From an uncultured Lachnospiraceae bacterium (GTDB lineage: Bacteria > Bacillota > Clostridia > Lachnospirales > Lachnospiraceae), in the NCBI GenBank assembly GCA_910578555.1, contig CAJTPS010000007.1, positions 117,031 through 181,030 on the forward strand: DNA of 64,000 nucleotides. Direction: 5' to 3'. Positions 54,854 to 64,000 of this stretch are shown here, in pieces. Below the pieces are notes generated by a model. The model saw nothing but the letters and a program-made list of their open reading frames with translations, did no database searches and had not been told where the DNA came from. Numbering within the stretch: the stretch's first letter is position 1; every line of letters begins with the position of its first letter. Made by a program: the position numbers and the translations under genes.

Positions 54854-57800
54854 CTACATTTCATGCATCCGGTATTCTTTGTCCTCATCGATCATCGCCA
54901 GCAGTACATCCGCTATCCGCGGATCGAACTGGGTGCCTTTTCCTTTTTCGATTTCTCCCCGTACCACCTCCTGCGGCATGACGTCGCGGTAGCTGCGCTT
55001 CGAGGTCATCGCGTCGTAAGCGTCCGCTACGCCTATCATTCTTGCAACTTCCGGAATATCCTCTCCGCCAAGCCTGTCCGGATACCCCTTCCCATCGTAG
55101 CGTTCATGGTGCCATCTTGCGCCTACGCCGATATCCTGCATTTCCGAGATATTCTTGAGAATATTGCTTCCGATCACAGGATGTTGTTTGATAATCGCAT
55201 ACTCTTCATCAGTCAGCCGGGACGTCTTATTAATAATTTCTCCGGGAATACCGATCTTGCCGATATCATGCAGAAGTCCCACATAGTAAATATCCTCCTG
55301 CTCCTGCTCACTCTTGCCCATGCGCATTGCAATCTGTCTGGCGTACTCCGCCACGCGTGCGGAATGTCCGTTCGTGTATGCATCCTTCGCATCGATCGTC
55401 GCTGCCAGCGCGCTCATAACCTGCACAGACAACCGCTCCACTTTCCGCCTTCTCTCCTCCGCTACCTTCGTCTGTTTCTCTACCTCCTGCTGCAGATTTT
55501 TCTGCAGGCGGTCGAGCTGTAAAATACGGTTCACACGCTGCAGCATGATATCCGCCACAAACGGCTTCGTGATAAAATCCAGCGCGCCGGCCTGGAACCC
55601 CCGGACCTCCGTCTCCTGATCATCGTCCGCCGTGAGAAAAATCACCGGGATCTCCCGATACATGCGATCCGCGCGCAGCTTCTCCAGAACCGCAAATCCA
55701 TTCATTCCCGGCATATGAATATCTAACAAAATCAGTTCCGGAATCCTGGATTTAAGGAAATCCAATGCCTTTTCTCCGGAGTCCGCAGTGTATACACAAA
55801 ATCCGTCCATCAGCATTTTCTCTGCAATCTGCAGGTTCATGGTATCATCGTCCACGACCAGGACCGCAGGTCTATTTTCCCCGTCGTCTCTGACCTCCTT
55901 TTCCGTCTTTCCCTGTTCCACGATGTCGTGTAAACCGTCCAGCAGATTCTGATATTCTGTCATTACTTTCTCATGGTTTTCTTTAATGTAGGAAATATTC
56001 GTTTCTTTCGCAGCGCTTTCCAGCGCTTTTGCCTGCTCCGAAAGACCGGCCGCACCGATGGAAAGTGACGTACTCTTCAGCGCGTGTACCAATATCCTGT
56101 AATTTTCCCAATCCTCCTCCCGGTAACATTTCCCCAGATCATCGACTTTCCGGTTCTTCATATAAGTCGTCAGCATTTCCTGATAAAAGGACTCATCGCC
56201 GCAACAGTAGCTTAATCCCATGGCAGTGTCCAGCAGAGCGTCCAGCTCTCTCATCATTCCGCCCTCTTCCATCAGGCCGGCCTTTTCCGTTTCCTCCTTT
56301 GCAGACTTTTGAACCGGCAGCATGGAGCTCTTTCCATTTCTCTTAATCAGCTTCTCCGGAAGCCTTGCACACACCGTCTCCTTCAATAATTTACTGACGA
56401 TCGGTTTAGACAGATAGTCGTCAAATCCGGCATCCAGATACATCTGCTTCTCGCCCGCCACCGCATTGGCAGTAAGCACAATAACCGGTGTATTATCACA
56501 GAGTCCCCTCTCTCTTATCCTCTTTAATGTTTCCATTCCGTCCATAACCGGCATCATATGATCCAGAAATACAATATGATAGGAATTTTTCTCAAGGAGT
56601 TCCAGCGCCTCCGCCCCATTGCCGGCAGTATCAATCCGGATCTGCGTATCCCGCAGTATTCTGCAGAACACGTCCAGGTTCATCACATTGTCGTCCACTG
56701 TCAGAATATGTGCGTCCGGCGCCGTAAACTCCTCTTCTCCATGAAGCGGAAACAGTGCAGTTTGACTTATTTGGTCAACACTTCCAATCGGCTCCTCCTC
56801 AACGATATCCTGCTGTATCCGGAAAGAAAAAGTACTTCCCTTCCCGTACTCACTCTCAATCTGCAGACTGCTGTCCATCAGGCTAAGCAGTCTCGTCACA
56901 ATCGTAAGCCCCAGCCCCACGCCCTCCACATTGCGGTTGTTGTGCAGATCAAACCGGGAAAAGCTTTCCGAAATTCTGCGGATATCCCCGGCTTTCATGC
57001 CAATGCCGCTGTCTTTGACTTTCGCTGTCACGATTCCAGCCGAGCCGCTTATCTTTTCCCAGTCAATACTGATCTCGACATATCCTTCCTTCGTATATTT
57101 AACCGCATTGGAGATCAGATTATTGTAAATCTGCATCAGACGCACCAGATCTCCGGAAAGCTGTCTCGGCAGATTCTCGTCGATTCGAAAACGCATTCCA
57201 AGGTTCTTCTTCCCCGCATTATATTTTGCATAAGTCATCATATCCTGCAAGAATGAAAGTACATAATAAGGATTTGCTTCCAGTTTTAACTGTCCTCTTT
57301 CAATATTGGCAAAATCCAGAATATCGTTCACAATCGATAAAAGCGCCCGCCCTGCTGCCTGTACATTGATCGCGTACTCTGTCGTCCTGCTCTCCTTCGT
57401 CTCTCTCATGACCATTTCATTATATCCTAAAATTACATTGATCGGCGTCCGGATTTCATGCGACATATTTGCAAGAAAATCCGTTTTGGCACGATTCGCC
57501 TCTTGCGCCTCCTTTTCCGCTCCCTCCGCCGCCTCCTTCGTTTCCCGCAGCTCATTGATCGTCTGCATAAGCTTCTGATAATCGGGCGTTTCCATAGTAA
57601 ACAATATCATCATAAGAGCCAGCGCTGACGAGAACAAGCCCAGAAGCACATCGGGAAAAAAGAGCAGTTGAAGTACGGGGCCCGCAAATACCAGCAGCAA
57701 ATAGAGGATGACGGAAATTTTCTGCCATATATGAAATTTCCGCAGCTGCGCCAGCAGGACATATGCCGAGCACCCCAGGAGATAATAAGGCAGTACATAT

Positions 57801-58240
57801 ACCATAATGTACAGTGCGCCGTGCACATATCTGCCATCCGGACTGATCGAAAATATACAGCCATTCCAAAGGTTTATTCCAAGTATTATAAAATAAATGC
57901 CAACCACCAGTCTGTTGCCCCGAAGCATAAGACTGTTTTCGGAAGTCCTGTCCACGCAAAGCCTCGAGTAATACATAAACTGATAGCCCACCAGAGCATC
58001 CACGGCAAAATATGCCGTGTTCAGGAACAGGTTTAAAGGTATCGGCAGCACTCCGGCATAACTGATCGTGACCGCCGTGGCCACATCCAAAACATCCGCA
58101 CATAATACCAACAGCGTCAGCCTCTGAAATTCCTTGTTGATCTTAGACCTTGTGCTATACTGCAGTTTCATACAGATATACAGGACCACAAGAAAAAACG
58201 CCGACGCAGTCTCAAAACTGATATTGTATAACAATGACAT
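54854..58240 (-). CDS. hybrid kinase with two receivers, HPt and HD-GYP phosphodiesterase
   Basis: 1,128 residues. The order is: membrane helices (about 5-215); HisKA (phospho-His H261 in MSHEIRTPIN); HATPase (about 350-475); receiver 1 (Asp 560, FLDHMMP); HPt (His 719, LVHALKS); receiver 2 (Asp 840, LLDIHMP); HD-GYP (about 940-1120, HD 991-992, GYP 1052-1054). HD-GYP domains hydrolyse c-di-GMP, so the protein joins a full internal phosphorelay to second-messenger breakdown. The ATG at 58240 follows AGGAGC. It is the first gene of the operon with the stand-alone receiver and the second hybrid kinase. Confidence 0.93.
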   Translation of the reverse strand: MSLLYNISFETASAFFLVVLYICMKLQYSTRSKINKEFQRLTLLVLCADVLDVATAVTISYAGVLPIPLNLFLNTAYFAVDALVGYQFMYYSRLCVDRTSENSLMLRGNRLVVGIYFIILGINLWNGCIFSISPDGRYVHGALYIMVYVLPYYLLGCSAYVLLAQLRKFHIWQKISVILYLLLVFAGPVLQLLFFPDVLLGLFSSALALMMILFTMETPDYQKLMQTINELRETKEAAEGAEKEAQEANRAKTDFLANMSHEIRTPINVILGYNEMVMRETKESRTTEYAINVQAAGRALLSIVNDILDFANIERGQLKLEANPYYVLSFLQDMMTYAKYNAGKKNLGMRFRIDENLPRQLSGDLVRLMQIYNNLISNAVKYTKEGYVEISIDWEKISGSAGIVTAKVKDSGIGMKAGDIRRISESFSRFDLHNNRNVEGVGLGLTIVTRLLSLMDSSLQIESEYGKGSTFSFRIQQDIVEEEPIGSVDQISQTALFPLHGEEEFTAPDAHILTVDDNVMNLDVFCRILRDTQIRIDTAGNGAEALELLEKNSYHIVFLDHMMPVMDGMETLKRIRERGLCDNTPVIVLTANAVAGEKQMYLDAGFDDYLSKPIVSKLLKETVCARLPEKLIKRNGKSSMLPVQKSAKEETEKAGLMEEGGMMRELDALLDTAMGLSYCCGDESFYQEMLTTYMKNRKVDDLGKCYREEDWENYRILVHALKSTSLSIGAAGLSEQAKALESAAKETNISYIKENHEKVMTEYQNLLDGLHDIVEQGKTEKEVRDDGENRPAVLVVDDDTMNLQIAEKMLMDGFCVYTADSGEKALDFLKSRIPELILLDIHMPGMNGFAVLEKLRADRMYREIPVIFLTADDDQETEVRGFQAGALDFITKPFVADIMLQRVNRILQLDRLQKNLQQEVEKQTKVAEERRRKVERLSVQVMSALAATIDAKDAYTNGHSARVAEYARQIAMRMGKSEQEQEDIYYVGLLHDIGKIGIPGEIINKTSRLTDEEYAIIKQHPVIGSNILKNISEMQDIGVGARWHHERYDGKGYPDRLGGEDIPEVARMIGVADAYDAMTSKRSYRDVMPQEVVRGEIEKGKGTQFDPRIADVLLAMIDEDKEYRMHEM

Positions 58241-58322
58241 AAAAGCTCCTTCTTTCCTGCCGGCAGAGTACCGGAACCGTATCCCTATCATGATACGCTG
58301 TCTTAACTTTATATAAAAAAGA

Positions 58323-58343
58323 GACTTTTTTCACAAAAAAGTC
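58323..58343 (-). terminator. AT-rich hairpin in the divergent region
   Basis: GACTTTTTT, CAC loop, AAAAAAGTC (9-bp stem); on the minus strand it is followed by a T-rich run. It lies between the hybrid kinase and the LytTR gene, upstream of both starts, so it is either a regulatory hairpin in the kinase leader or a transcription attenuator. Confidence 0.4.
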
Positions 58344-58383
58344 CTAATTGTCCTCAAAACTGCCTGATTGTCAAAATTTGCGT

Positions 58384-58411
58384 TTGGAATCCATGCGCAA
58401 TTTATTATAGA
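58384..58411 (+). promoter_or_regulatory. possible promoter of the LytTR gene
   Basis: TTGGAA (58384-58389), 16-base spacer, TATAGA (58406-58411), 45 bases before the ATG of the LytTR regulator. The match is imperfect. Confidence 0.4.
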
Positions 58412-58455
58412 ATATTTACAATGCTATACCATTAAAAACAGGGAGCGTAAACAGT

Positions 58456-59193
58456 ATGCTGATATACATATGTGAAGATCAGGAAAATGAGTTGCTTATG
58501 TTAAAACATCACTTAAATGCATTTGCGAAAGAAAAGCTGTTTCATTATGATTTGAAATCTTTTCCGACCGGAGACGAGCTTATAGAAAACTATAAACAGG
58601 CTGCCTGTAAGCCGGTTCTTTTATTCCTGGATATTTATATGGACGGTTCAAACGGCATGGAAACAGCCAAACATCTGCGGGACATAGGCTATACCGGCGG
58701 CATCATCTTTACCACCGCTTCCACGGAGCACGCCATGGACAGTTATGAAGTGAATGCGCTGTATTATCTGCAAAAGCCATATGACCACAGGCATTTTACC
58801 AATGCCATGGAAAGGTGCACCGATCTGTTCCGGCAGGTTCAGCAGAATTTTACTTTCTCGGTAAGGCAGAAGAAAATCACCATGCCCTATGCGGATATTG
58901 TCTTCTTTGAAACCGGAAGGCATACCGTCATACTGCATACCCTGTCGGATACGTTCACTTTCTCCGAAAGTCTCTCCAATATCATGGGAACTTTCTGTGA
59001 TGTGGATTCTTTTCTGCCCGTAGGCAGGAGCTACCTGATCAATCTGAATCACGTATCCGGCAGTCGCAACCATGACCTTCTGATGTCGGACGGTTCTGTC
59101 GTACAGATTCCCGTTAAAAAACGCAGTGAGATACTGACCTGTGTGGAAAGATGGAAGTCTCTGTCTTGTTTCCCCGCAAATGTAAAAAACTGA
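58456..59193 (+). CDS. LytTR response regulator without adjacent partner kinase
   Basis: 245 residues. The receiver has the acidic pair in CEDQENE, phospho-Asp in LLFLDIYMDGSNG (about residue 57), Thr in IIFTTAS and Lys in YLQKPYD. The LytTR domain (about 133-240) has MPYADIVFFETGRHTVILHT and RSYLINLNHV. GGGAG precedes the ATG. Unlike the LytTR regulators at 1 and 31749, no GHKL kinase is encoded beside it. It is divergent from the hybrid-kinase operon and might regulate it. Confidence 0.9.
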   Translation: MLIYICEDQENELLMLKHHLNAFAKEKLFHYDLKSFPTGDELIENYKQAACKPVLLFLDIYMDGSNGMETAKHLRDIGYTGGIIFTTASTEHAMDSYEVNALYYLQKPYDHRHFTNAMERCTDLFRQVQQNFTFSVRQKKITMPYADIVFFETGRHTVILHTLSDTFTFSESLSNIMGTFCDVDSFLPVGRSYLINLNHVSGSRNHDLLMSDGSVVQIPVKKRSEILTCVERWKSLSCFPANVKN

Positions 59194-59219
59194 TATAAAT
59201 GAGGAACATTCTTCACTCA

Positions 59220-60056
59220 TTACACGTTCCCCACATACACCTTTTCCAGATACCGCTCCGCTGTCCCTGCAAGGCGGTACAGCTGCTCCACATCCGTTGC
59301 TTCTCTGTCCCTCATGCGATACCGCGGGAAAAAGCGGGTGATGTGAAGCGGGATCGTCGGACGTAAGCCGGCAATCCATTTCGCCTGCGCTTCCATATCC
59401 TCCGGAGAATCGTTTTCCCCCGGCACGATCAGCGTCGTCAGTTCCACATGGCAGTTCTCCTGCGCCCTCGCGATAAAAGCCTTAACCGTCTCCAGATCTC
59501 CGCCAAGCTTCCGATAATACGCCTCGTGAAATCCTTTCAGGTCAATGTTCATGGCATCGATTAAGGGCAGCAGTTCCTCAAGCACCTCCTGCGACGCTGT
59601 GCCATTCGTCACGAGAACATTCAACATGCCGTATTCCCGCACCAGTCTGGCTGTATCGCGTACAAACTCCCAGCCAACCAGAGGTTCATTATAGGTATAG
59701 GCTATGCCGATGTTCCCTGCCCTTTTCTGCGCCTTCCACATCAATGCCAGGTCCGCAAGCTGTTCGGGAGAGACCTGCTCCGTATCAAGTCCCTTTCCAT
59801 CCGCCATGGAGATTTCGTGGTTCTGGCAGAAAGGACAACGGAGGTTACAGCCGTAGCTGCCCACGGACAGGATCATACTTCCCGGATGAAAATCATAGAG
59901 CGGCTTCTTTTCAATAGGGTCCAGCGCCAGAGATGTGATCCGTCCGTAATTTTCGCAGACGATCTCCCCGCCCATATTTTTTCTCGCTCTGCACAGCCCT
60001 GTCTGTCCCGGCTCCAGCGCGCAGTGGTGCATACATACCTGACAAATTGTTTTCAT
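59220..60056 (-). CDS. amrS: AmmeMemoRadiSam system radical SAM enzyme
   Basis: 278 residues. The radical SAM cluster motif GCNLRCPFCQNHEIS has C70, C74 and C77. N-terminal Cys/His pairs (CQVCMHHC, LCRARKN) precede it, as in the PflA-related AmrS group. VTNGTASQEVLEELLPLIDA and MNIDLKGFHEAYYRKL follow. It generates a 5'-deoxyadenosyl radical; the substrate of the AmmeMemoRadiSam system is not established as far as I know. The ATG at 60056 (GAGGGA upstream) lies 12 bases after the Memo-AMMECR1 gene. Confidence 0.92.
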   Translation of the reverse strand: MKTICQVCMHHCALEPGQTGLCRARKNMGGEIVCENYGRITSLALDPIEKKPLYDFHPGSMILSVGSYGCNLRCPFCQNHEISMADGKGLDTEQVSPEQLADLALMWKAQKRAGNIGIAYTYNEPLVGWEFVRDTARLVREYGMLNVLVTNGTASQEVLEELLPLIDAMNIDLKGFHEAYYRKLGGDLETVKAFIARAQENCHVELTTLIVPGENDSPEDMEAQAKWIAGLRPTIPLHITRFFPRYRMRDREATDVEQLYRLAGTAERYLEKVYVGNV

Positions 60057-60067
60057 TACTCTGTCCC

Positions 60068-61453
60068 TCAATGATGCCGTATTACTTCAAACCGTCCCAG
60101 CTCCACGCTCTCATGCTCCCGGATCCCCGCCTTCTGCTTCGCGATGGCGATCTGCTGTTCTATCGTGTCCACGCCCTCCAGATTCGGCAGCAGCAGCCCG
60201 CGCTTTTTGCCCCTTGTCACGATGACGCCGTACCGGTTCACGTCCAGCTCCTCGGGTGAGGAAATCTTCTCCGTCTCCCCCAGCACGTCAACACTGATCG
60301 TCAGGCGCTCCACCTCCCAGTCTTCCACAGGATCGAATCTGGGGTCCGCTGAACAGGCGCTGACGGCATTGTGCATGATCTCTTCTGCAAGAGAATCTCT
60401 GACCGCCTGAATGGTTCCGATACAGCCTCTGAGCCTTCCATCCTCCTTCAGGGATACAAACGCGCCCGCCCTGTTTTGATACAGTTCCTCCGGCAGTCCG
60501 CCGGGCATCTGCGGAAGCGTTCCCGTCTTTACAAACGTCTCGATCGTGTACCTTGCCAGCCTGACATACGCATCCTCCCGTTCCCGTCTGGCAAACAGCG
60601 CCCGCCGCTCCTTCTCCTCATACTGCTCCAGAAAATTCCGTGATTCGTCATCTCCGATCGGTCGATAGGCGCAGACACCATATCCTACCCCGAAAGGTCC
60701 CTCATAGGAAAGCCGCTCCGCCTCCACGCCGGTTCGATCAAACGCGCCCGCCAGAATGGTAAAAGAGCGATGCCCGCACTCCGCTGCCTTCTCACAGAAA
60801 TCTTCCGAAAATTCCAGCAGCTCCCCAAACGCGGCTCTGCCCATCACATCCATGACCCTCCCGTCGTAGGCTGGTCCCTCCTCCTGATAACCGTAAGGCC
60901 CGTCCTCCTTCAGCTTATGGGATAAGTCGCCGCTGGCAATCACTACCGTATGCCGCCCAAGGCTCTGTGCCGTCTCCCGGATGCACTTTCCCAGCCGATA
61001 GTGCGCCGTCAGGGGAAATCCCGACAGACCGATTCTCACCAGACGGTATCCGTTCCAGTACTGATTCACGAAATACAGAGGCACCATCGTGCCGTGATCC
61101 AGCTTCCGCTCCCGCTCTCCCAGCGTCCCCGCCTGTAAGCCGGCCGCATCCGCAGCCTCGCACAGCGCACGTACATATTCTGTGTCGTAGGAGACTTCCA
61201 TGGATGCCTGTCTGGCGCGAAACTGCCCAAAGTCACCCCTTGCCCCCTGCCCAGGCGATATATGGAAATAGTCCGCATACATGATCTGATGCGGAGAAAG
61301 GAGCACGATCGTCTCCGGCTGCAGACGGCCGATCTCCTCCGCCACCTTCCTGTATGCATCGATTGTCCTCTGAATTTTCTTTTCCTCACCGCCTCCCACT
61401 TCCGGTATGATAAGCGGCGGGTGCGGTACCATGAATCCTGCTGAAATTCCCAT
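60068..61453 (-). CDS. Memo-like/AMMECR1 fusion protein (AmrB-AmrA)
   Basis: 461 residues in two parts. The N-terminal half (about 1-270) is a Memo-like class III extradiol dioxygenase fold: GFMVPHPPLIIPEVGGGEE, LLSPHQIMYADYF and VIASGDLSHKL, with metal-type His residues. The C-terminal half (about 285-461) is an AMMECR1 domain with the hallmark LRGCIGTIQAV plus EELDVNRYGVIVTRG. In many genomes these are two separate genes; here they are one chain, next to the radical SAM partner. The ATG at 61453 has AGAGG six bases upstream. The reaction is unknown. Confidence 0.92.
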   Translation of the reverse strand: MGISAGFMVPHPPLIIPEVGGGEEKKIQRTIDAYRKVAEEIGRLQPETIVLLSPHQIMYADYFHISPGQGARGDFGQFRARQASMEVSYDTEYVRALCEAADAAGLQAGTLGERERKLDHGTMVPLYFVNQYWNGYRLVRIGLSGFPLTAHYRLGKCIRETAQSLGRHTVVIASGDLSHKLKEDGPYGYQEEGPAYDGRVMDVMGRAAFGELLEFSEDFCEKAAECGHRSFTILAGAFDRTGVEAERLSYEGPFGVGYGVCAYRPIGDDESRNFLEQYEEKERRALFARREREDAYVRLARYTIETFVKTGTLPQMPGGLPEELYQNRAGAFVSLKEDGRLRGCIGTIQAVRDSLAEEIMHNAVSACSADPRFDPVEDWEVERLTISVDVLGETEKISSPEELDVNRYGVIVTRGKKRGLLLPNLEGVDTIEQQIAIAKQKAGIREHESVELGRFEVIRHH

Positions 61454-61566
61454 GATGATCCTCTTTCCGGAGCAATTATGCGGATTCCTCCTGTCTGCAT
61501 TGAACATTAATCCTTGCAATTCCTGGTATTTGCATAACTGTCTGCCCCTTCTGCAAATATGAATTG

Positions 61567-61980
61567 CTATTTCCGGTTCGGCTTTCTTTTAATAGCCAGC
61601 AATTTCATATAATCATCAAATTCAGCAGTATTGACCGGTTCAAACATTACCCATTTTCCATCATGATAGGTTTTTGCTTCATCATACTGCCTGCAAACGG
61701 CTGCAGAAAGAGTCCCCCTTATATCTTCAAATTTTGTTCTTTCATCTTTCCCAAAAATGATCATAAAACCAATGCAGTTACTTTTTGCATACAGGCAGCA
61801 AAGTGTTTTACCACCTCTGCGATATTTATACTCGTAAGTCCAGTTCTTACCACCGGTATTCCATAATCGTTCCATTTCGTATTTTTCATCAATAGTCAGA
61901 CATAACGCCTGCCAGACTTCAAACAAAGGTTGACCAAGCAGCTCAGTCATAGTCGATTGAGATGGTATATTTTCAAGCAT
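61567..61980 (-). CDS. DUF3788 family protein
   Basis: 137 residues: LLGQPLFEVWQALCLTIDEK, then WNTGGKNWTYEYKYRRGGKT, LCCLYAKSNCIGFMIIFGKD and a C-terminal basic tail. The Trp-rich, YdhG/Y-shaped layout matches DUF3788 proteins, soluble and of unknown function. CGGAGG precedes the ATG. It is monocistronic, on the same strand as the AmmeMemoRadiSam genes. Confidence 0.8.
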   Translation of the reverse strand: MLENIPSQSTMTELLGQPLFEVWQALCLTIDEKYEMERLWNTGGKNWTYEYKYRRGGKTLCCLYAKSNCIGFMIIFGKDERTKFEDIRGTLSAAVCRQYDEAKTYHDGKWVMFEPVNTAEFDDYMKLLAIKRKPNRK

Positions 61981-62088
61981 TGAATCCCTCCGTATATTCT
62001 AAATATATTGCTCTAAGTATAGCACACCATCATATCGTTTTCCATAAAAGCAGGGACAAGTTGCTGCGTCCCGGCTGTAAAATTTATT

Positions 62089-63005
62089 TTAAATAAAGAA
62101 CTGTTTCCTGTAACAATTATTTAATCTATCACCCGAAACCCCGACCATTGCCAGACAGATCCCGATCACACCTAGATTCATCCACACACCAAAAACGACG
62201 TAAAAGACTACCCTGCACACCACGGTTGCAAAAATGGGCGCATACATGGTGAACCGAATGTCTCCCGCAGCCCGCAGTCCATTGGAAAGGGAAAACGCCA
62301 CCGGGCACAGAATCACATTGAACACGCTGTGAATCACCACCAGCAGCATCACCAGATTTCTGGTGTCTTTCGACAGACTGTACAGCATCAGTACAAAGGG
62401 CGTTAAGAGCACGATCAGGAAATTCCATGCCGCCGAGCCGATATAAGTCATGCGCAGCAGCTTTTTGTTGTAATGACATTGACCGTGTTCATGGCAATGG
62501 AAATATTCATTATGGACTTTATCTTCCCCATACTGCGGAACAGCGCCGAAAGGACCAGGTAGGTAAGGGACGCCTTCATCACATCCGGCTCCACCCTGCC
62601 AAATAAAAGCGATAAAAGCTGTGACCGGAACAAAACGGAGACCCCCATCAAAGCCGCCGATATCAGGACTGTAATCATTAGCAGCTGGCTTGCAGCCGTT
62701 ACTCCGTTTTCCCGATCCTCCCTGCCGGTATACTGGCTTGCCACCACAGCCCGCCGGAAGCCACTGCGCCAAATACAAAGATAAATATATTATTCAGCTG
62801 ATTTACCAGGGACACTCCGGATACCGCCGCTTCCCCTGCATAGCTGACCATCAGGGTATCCGCAATCCCTACCAGCATGGTCAGGAGCTGTTCCACAAAG
62901 GATCGGCAGAATCAGGGCAAACAGTCCACGGTTTCCAAATCTCTGCCGCTTTTTCGGAAGTGTCTGCTTTGGTTCCACCCATTTTAATAGCATATTTTTA
63001 CTCAT
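62089..63005 (-). pseudogene. MATE family efflux transporter, frameshifted and internally deleted
   Basis: From the ATG at 63005 the pieces read MSKNMLLKWVEPKQTLPKKR, a membrane stretch ending ALILPIL, then in other frames EQLLTMLVGIADTLMVSYAG, VVASQYTGREDRENGVTAA and, after a gap, MTYIGSAAWNFLIVLLTPFV up to 62089. The order is that of a MATE transporter. One extra T (in CTTTGTGG near 62895) and one lost G (near 62750) break the frame, and about 80-100 central residues are missing between 62450 and 62480. It is not expected to make a working pump. Confidence 0.82.
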
Positions 63006-63085
63006 CCTAACCACCTTCCATGTTTTTACCTGAAGATATTGTACCTGGGAAAAACCTATCCTTCCACTCCATCTTCCCGGATCAC

Positions 63086-63128
63086 GTGGTTTATGCCGCA
63101 CTCTCCATGAAAATGTGGCATAAACCAC
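63086..63128. repeat. 12-bp inverted repeat between the MATE and integrase remnants
   Basis: GTGGTTTATGCC (63086-63097) pairs perfectly with GGCATAAACCAC (63117-63128), 19-base loop. It lies beside a broken Tn916-type integrase, so it could be part of a former element end, a terminator of the vanished gene, or a regulatory hairpin. No T tract follows. Confidence 0.5.
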
Positions 63129-63155
63129 AATGAAAAATATCTGTAAAACATTTGA

Positions 63156-64000
63156 CAGAACAGTGACGACATATCCCTTAGAGAAAAGGAAAACGAGATA
63201 CAGAAAGACCTTGACGACGGGATAGACACGATTGGAAAGAAAATGACCGTCTGCGAGCTTTACACGAAGCAGAACCGCCACCGAGGGGAATGTAAGGCAC
63301 AACACCACAAAGGGGCGCGAACGGCTGATGAAGCTGCTGGAAACGGATAAACTTGGTTCCTGCCCCATTGACAGTGTGAAGCTGTCCGACGCGAAAGAAT
63401 GGGCGTTGCGCATGAAAGAAAAGGGAATATCCTACAAGACCATAAGCAACGACAAGCGTTCTCTGAAAGCTGCTTTTTACACAGCGATACAGGACGACTG
63501 TATAAGGAAAAATCCCTTTGACTTCCAGCTAAACACCGTGATCGAGGACGACACAGAGCCGAAAGTACCCCTCACAGGAGAACCGGAAGAAAGCCTTTTA
63601 TCCTTTATGCAAAGTGATAGCGTCTATCAGAAATACCGTGACGAGGTTATCATACTGCTGGGGACGGGGCTTAGGATTTCCGAACTCTGCGGACTGACTG
63701 AAACCGACCTTGACTTTGAAAACCGGGTAATCAATGTAGACCACCAGCTTTTACGGAGCGCGGAAACAGGCTACTACATAGAGAAGCCCAAAACGCAAAG
63801 CGGTATCAGACAAATTCCAATGAGTGAAAAAGTGTATGAAGCGTTTGGGCGCGTGTTGGAGAACCGCAAGGGAACGAAGCAGATCACCGTTGACGGTTAC
63901 AGCAATTTCCTTTTCCTCAACCGGGACGGCTGCCCTAAAACGAATGTGAACCATGCTACCATGTTCCGGGGACTTGCGAAGAAGTACAACAAGTGCCATG
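63156..64000 (+). pseudogene. Tn916-type tyrosine integrase, N-terminally truncated and frameshifted (runs off window)
   Basis: Homology to Tn916 Int starts abruptly at about 63165 (ISLREKENEIQKDLDDGIDT) just after an in-frame stop at 63153-63155; the N-terminal arm-binding part is missing. A run of four G at 63284-63287 shifts the frame. After it the core-binding region (SLKAAFYTAIQDDCIRKNPF) and the start of the catalytic domain (ILLGTGLRISELCGLTETDL, with the first catalytic Arg) are open to the window edge. The C-terminal His-x-x-Arg and Tyr lie outside. It marks a former or adjacent conjugative transposon. The 158-bp gap before it has no xis gene. Confidence 0.85.

Noticed and set aside
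55314..58103. Several plus- and minus-strand ORFs inside the hybrid kinase gene
   Set aside because: All are alternative frames of a gene with complete kinase, receiver and HD-GYP motifs.
58648..59379. 243-residue minus-strand ORF across the LytTR and radical SAM genes
   Set aside because: It is antisense to LytTR and out of frame with amrS; no domain.

Overview
The window looks like chromosomal DNA of a gut Lachnospiraceae (Clostridia, Firmicutes). The reasons are the CUT1-type sugar ABC operons controlled by AraC/YesMN regulators, LytTR two-component systems, a GNB/LNB phosphorylase locus, strong GGAGG ribosome-binding sites and a CD3324-type protein. No rRNA, tRNA, intact insertion sequence or CRISPR array was seen.

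Layout. 1-1286: end of a LytTR response regulator and a CPBP membrane protease. 1433-17846: an apparent beta-mannoside utilisation locus. It has two permeases, a binding lipoprotein, a GH130 enzyme, a divergent YesM/YesN pair and a 2,699-residue secreted GH5-like enzyme whose catalytic barrel is split by a Glu/Pro/Thr-rich insert. 18186-27957: small regulators, acetyltransferases, an MFS transporter and a DUF2130 protein, mixed with at least five decayed genes. 27736-32468: an ABC-2 exporter with a zinc-ribbon protein and a LytS/LytTR-type pair. 32495-41818: MazEF-like toxin-antitoxin, AadA-like nucleotidyltransferase, DegV, CD3324 protein, acetyltransferase, a five-copy 70-bp tandem array, AraC-GyrI regulator, carboxylesterase and diguanylate cyclase. 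42063-50119: galacto-N-biose/lacto-N-biose locus (kinase, GH112 phosphorylase, DUF6903 protein, ABC importer, AraC regulator). 50228-52031: sigma factor with a structured leader, and a DUF2461 protein. 52216-59193: phosphorelay operon that includes a hybrid kinase fused to HD-GYP, next to a divergent LytTR regulator. 59220-61980: AmmeMemoRadiSam genes and a DUF3788 protein. 62089-64000: a frameshifted MATE gene and a broken Tn916-type integrase running off the end.

How the genes work together. Two glycan modules, mannan and host-type GNB/LNB, each pair a binding protein and two permeases with a phosphorylase-type or phosphorylase-like enzyme and a divergent AraC-type regulator. Both carry a hairpin between the binding-protein gene and the permeases. 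Signalling is dense: three LytTR regulators, two hybrid kinases, a GGDEF enzyme and an HD-GYP enzyme, so c-di-GMP turnover is encoded locally.

The least explained structure lies between genes. A two-hairpin element recurs as a tandem array and as dispersed copies with compensatory changes. In at least two leaders, upstream of the DUF2130 gene and the sigma factor, the loop of the second hairpin is complementary to the bases just before the Shine-Dalgarno sequence. This is the best candidate here for an undescribed regulatory RNA or mobile leader element.
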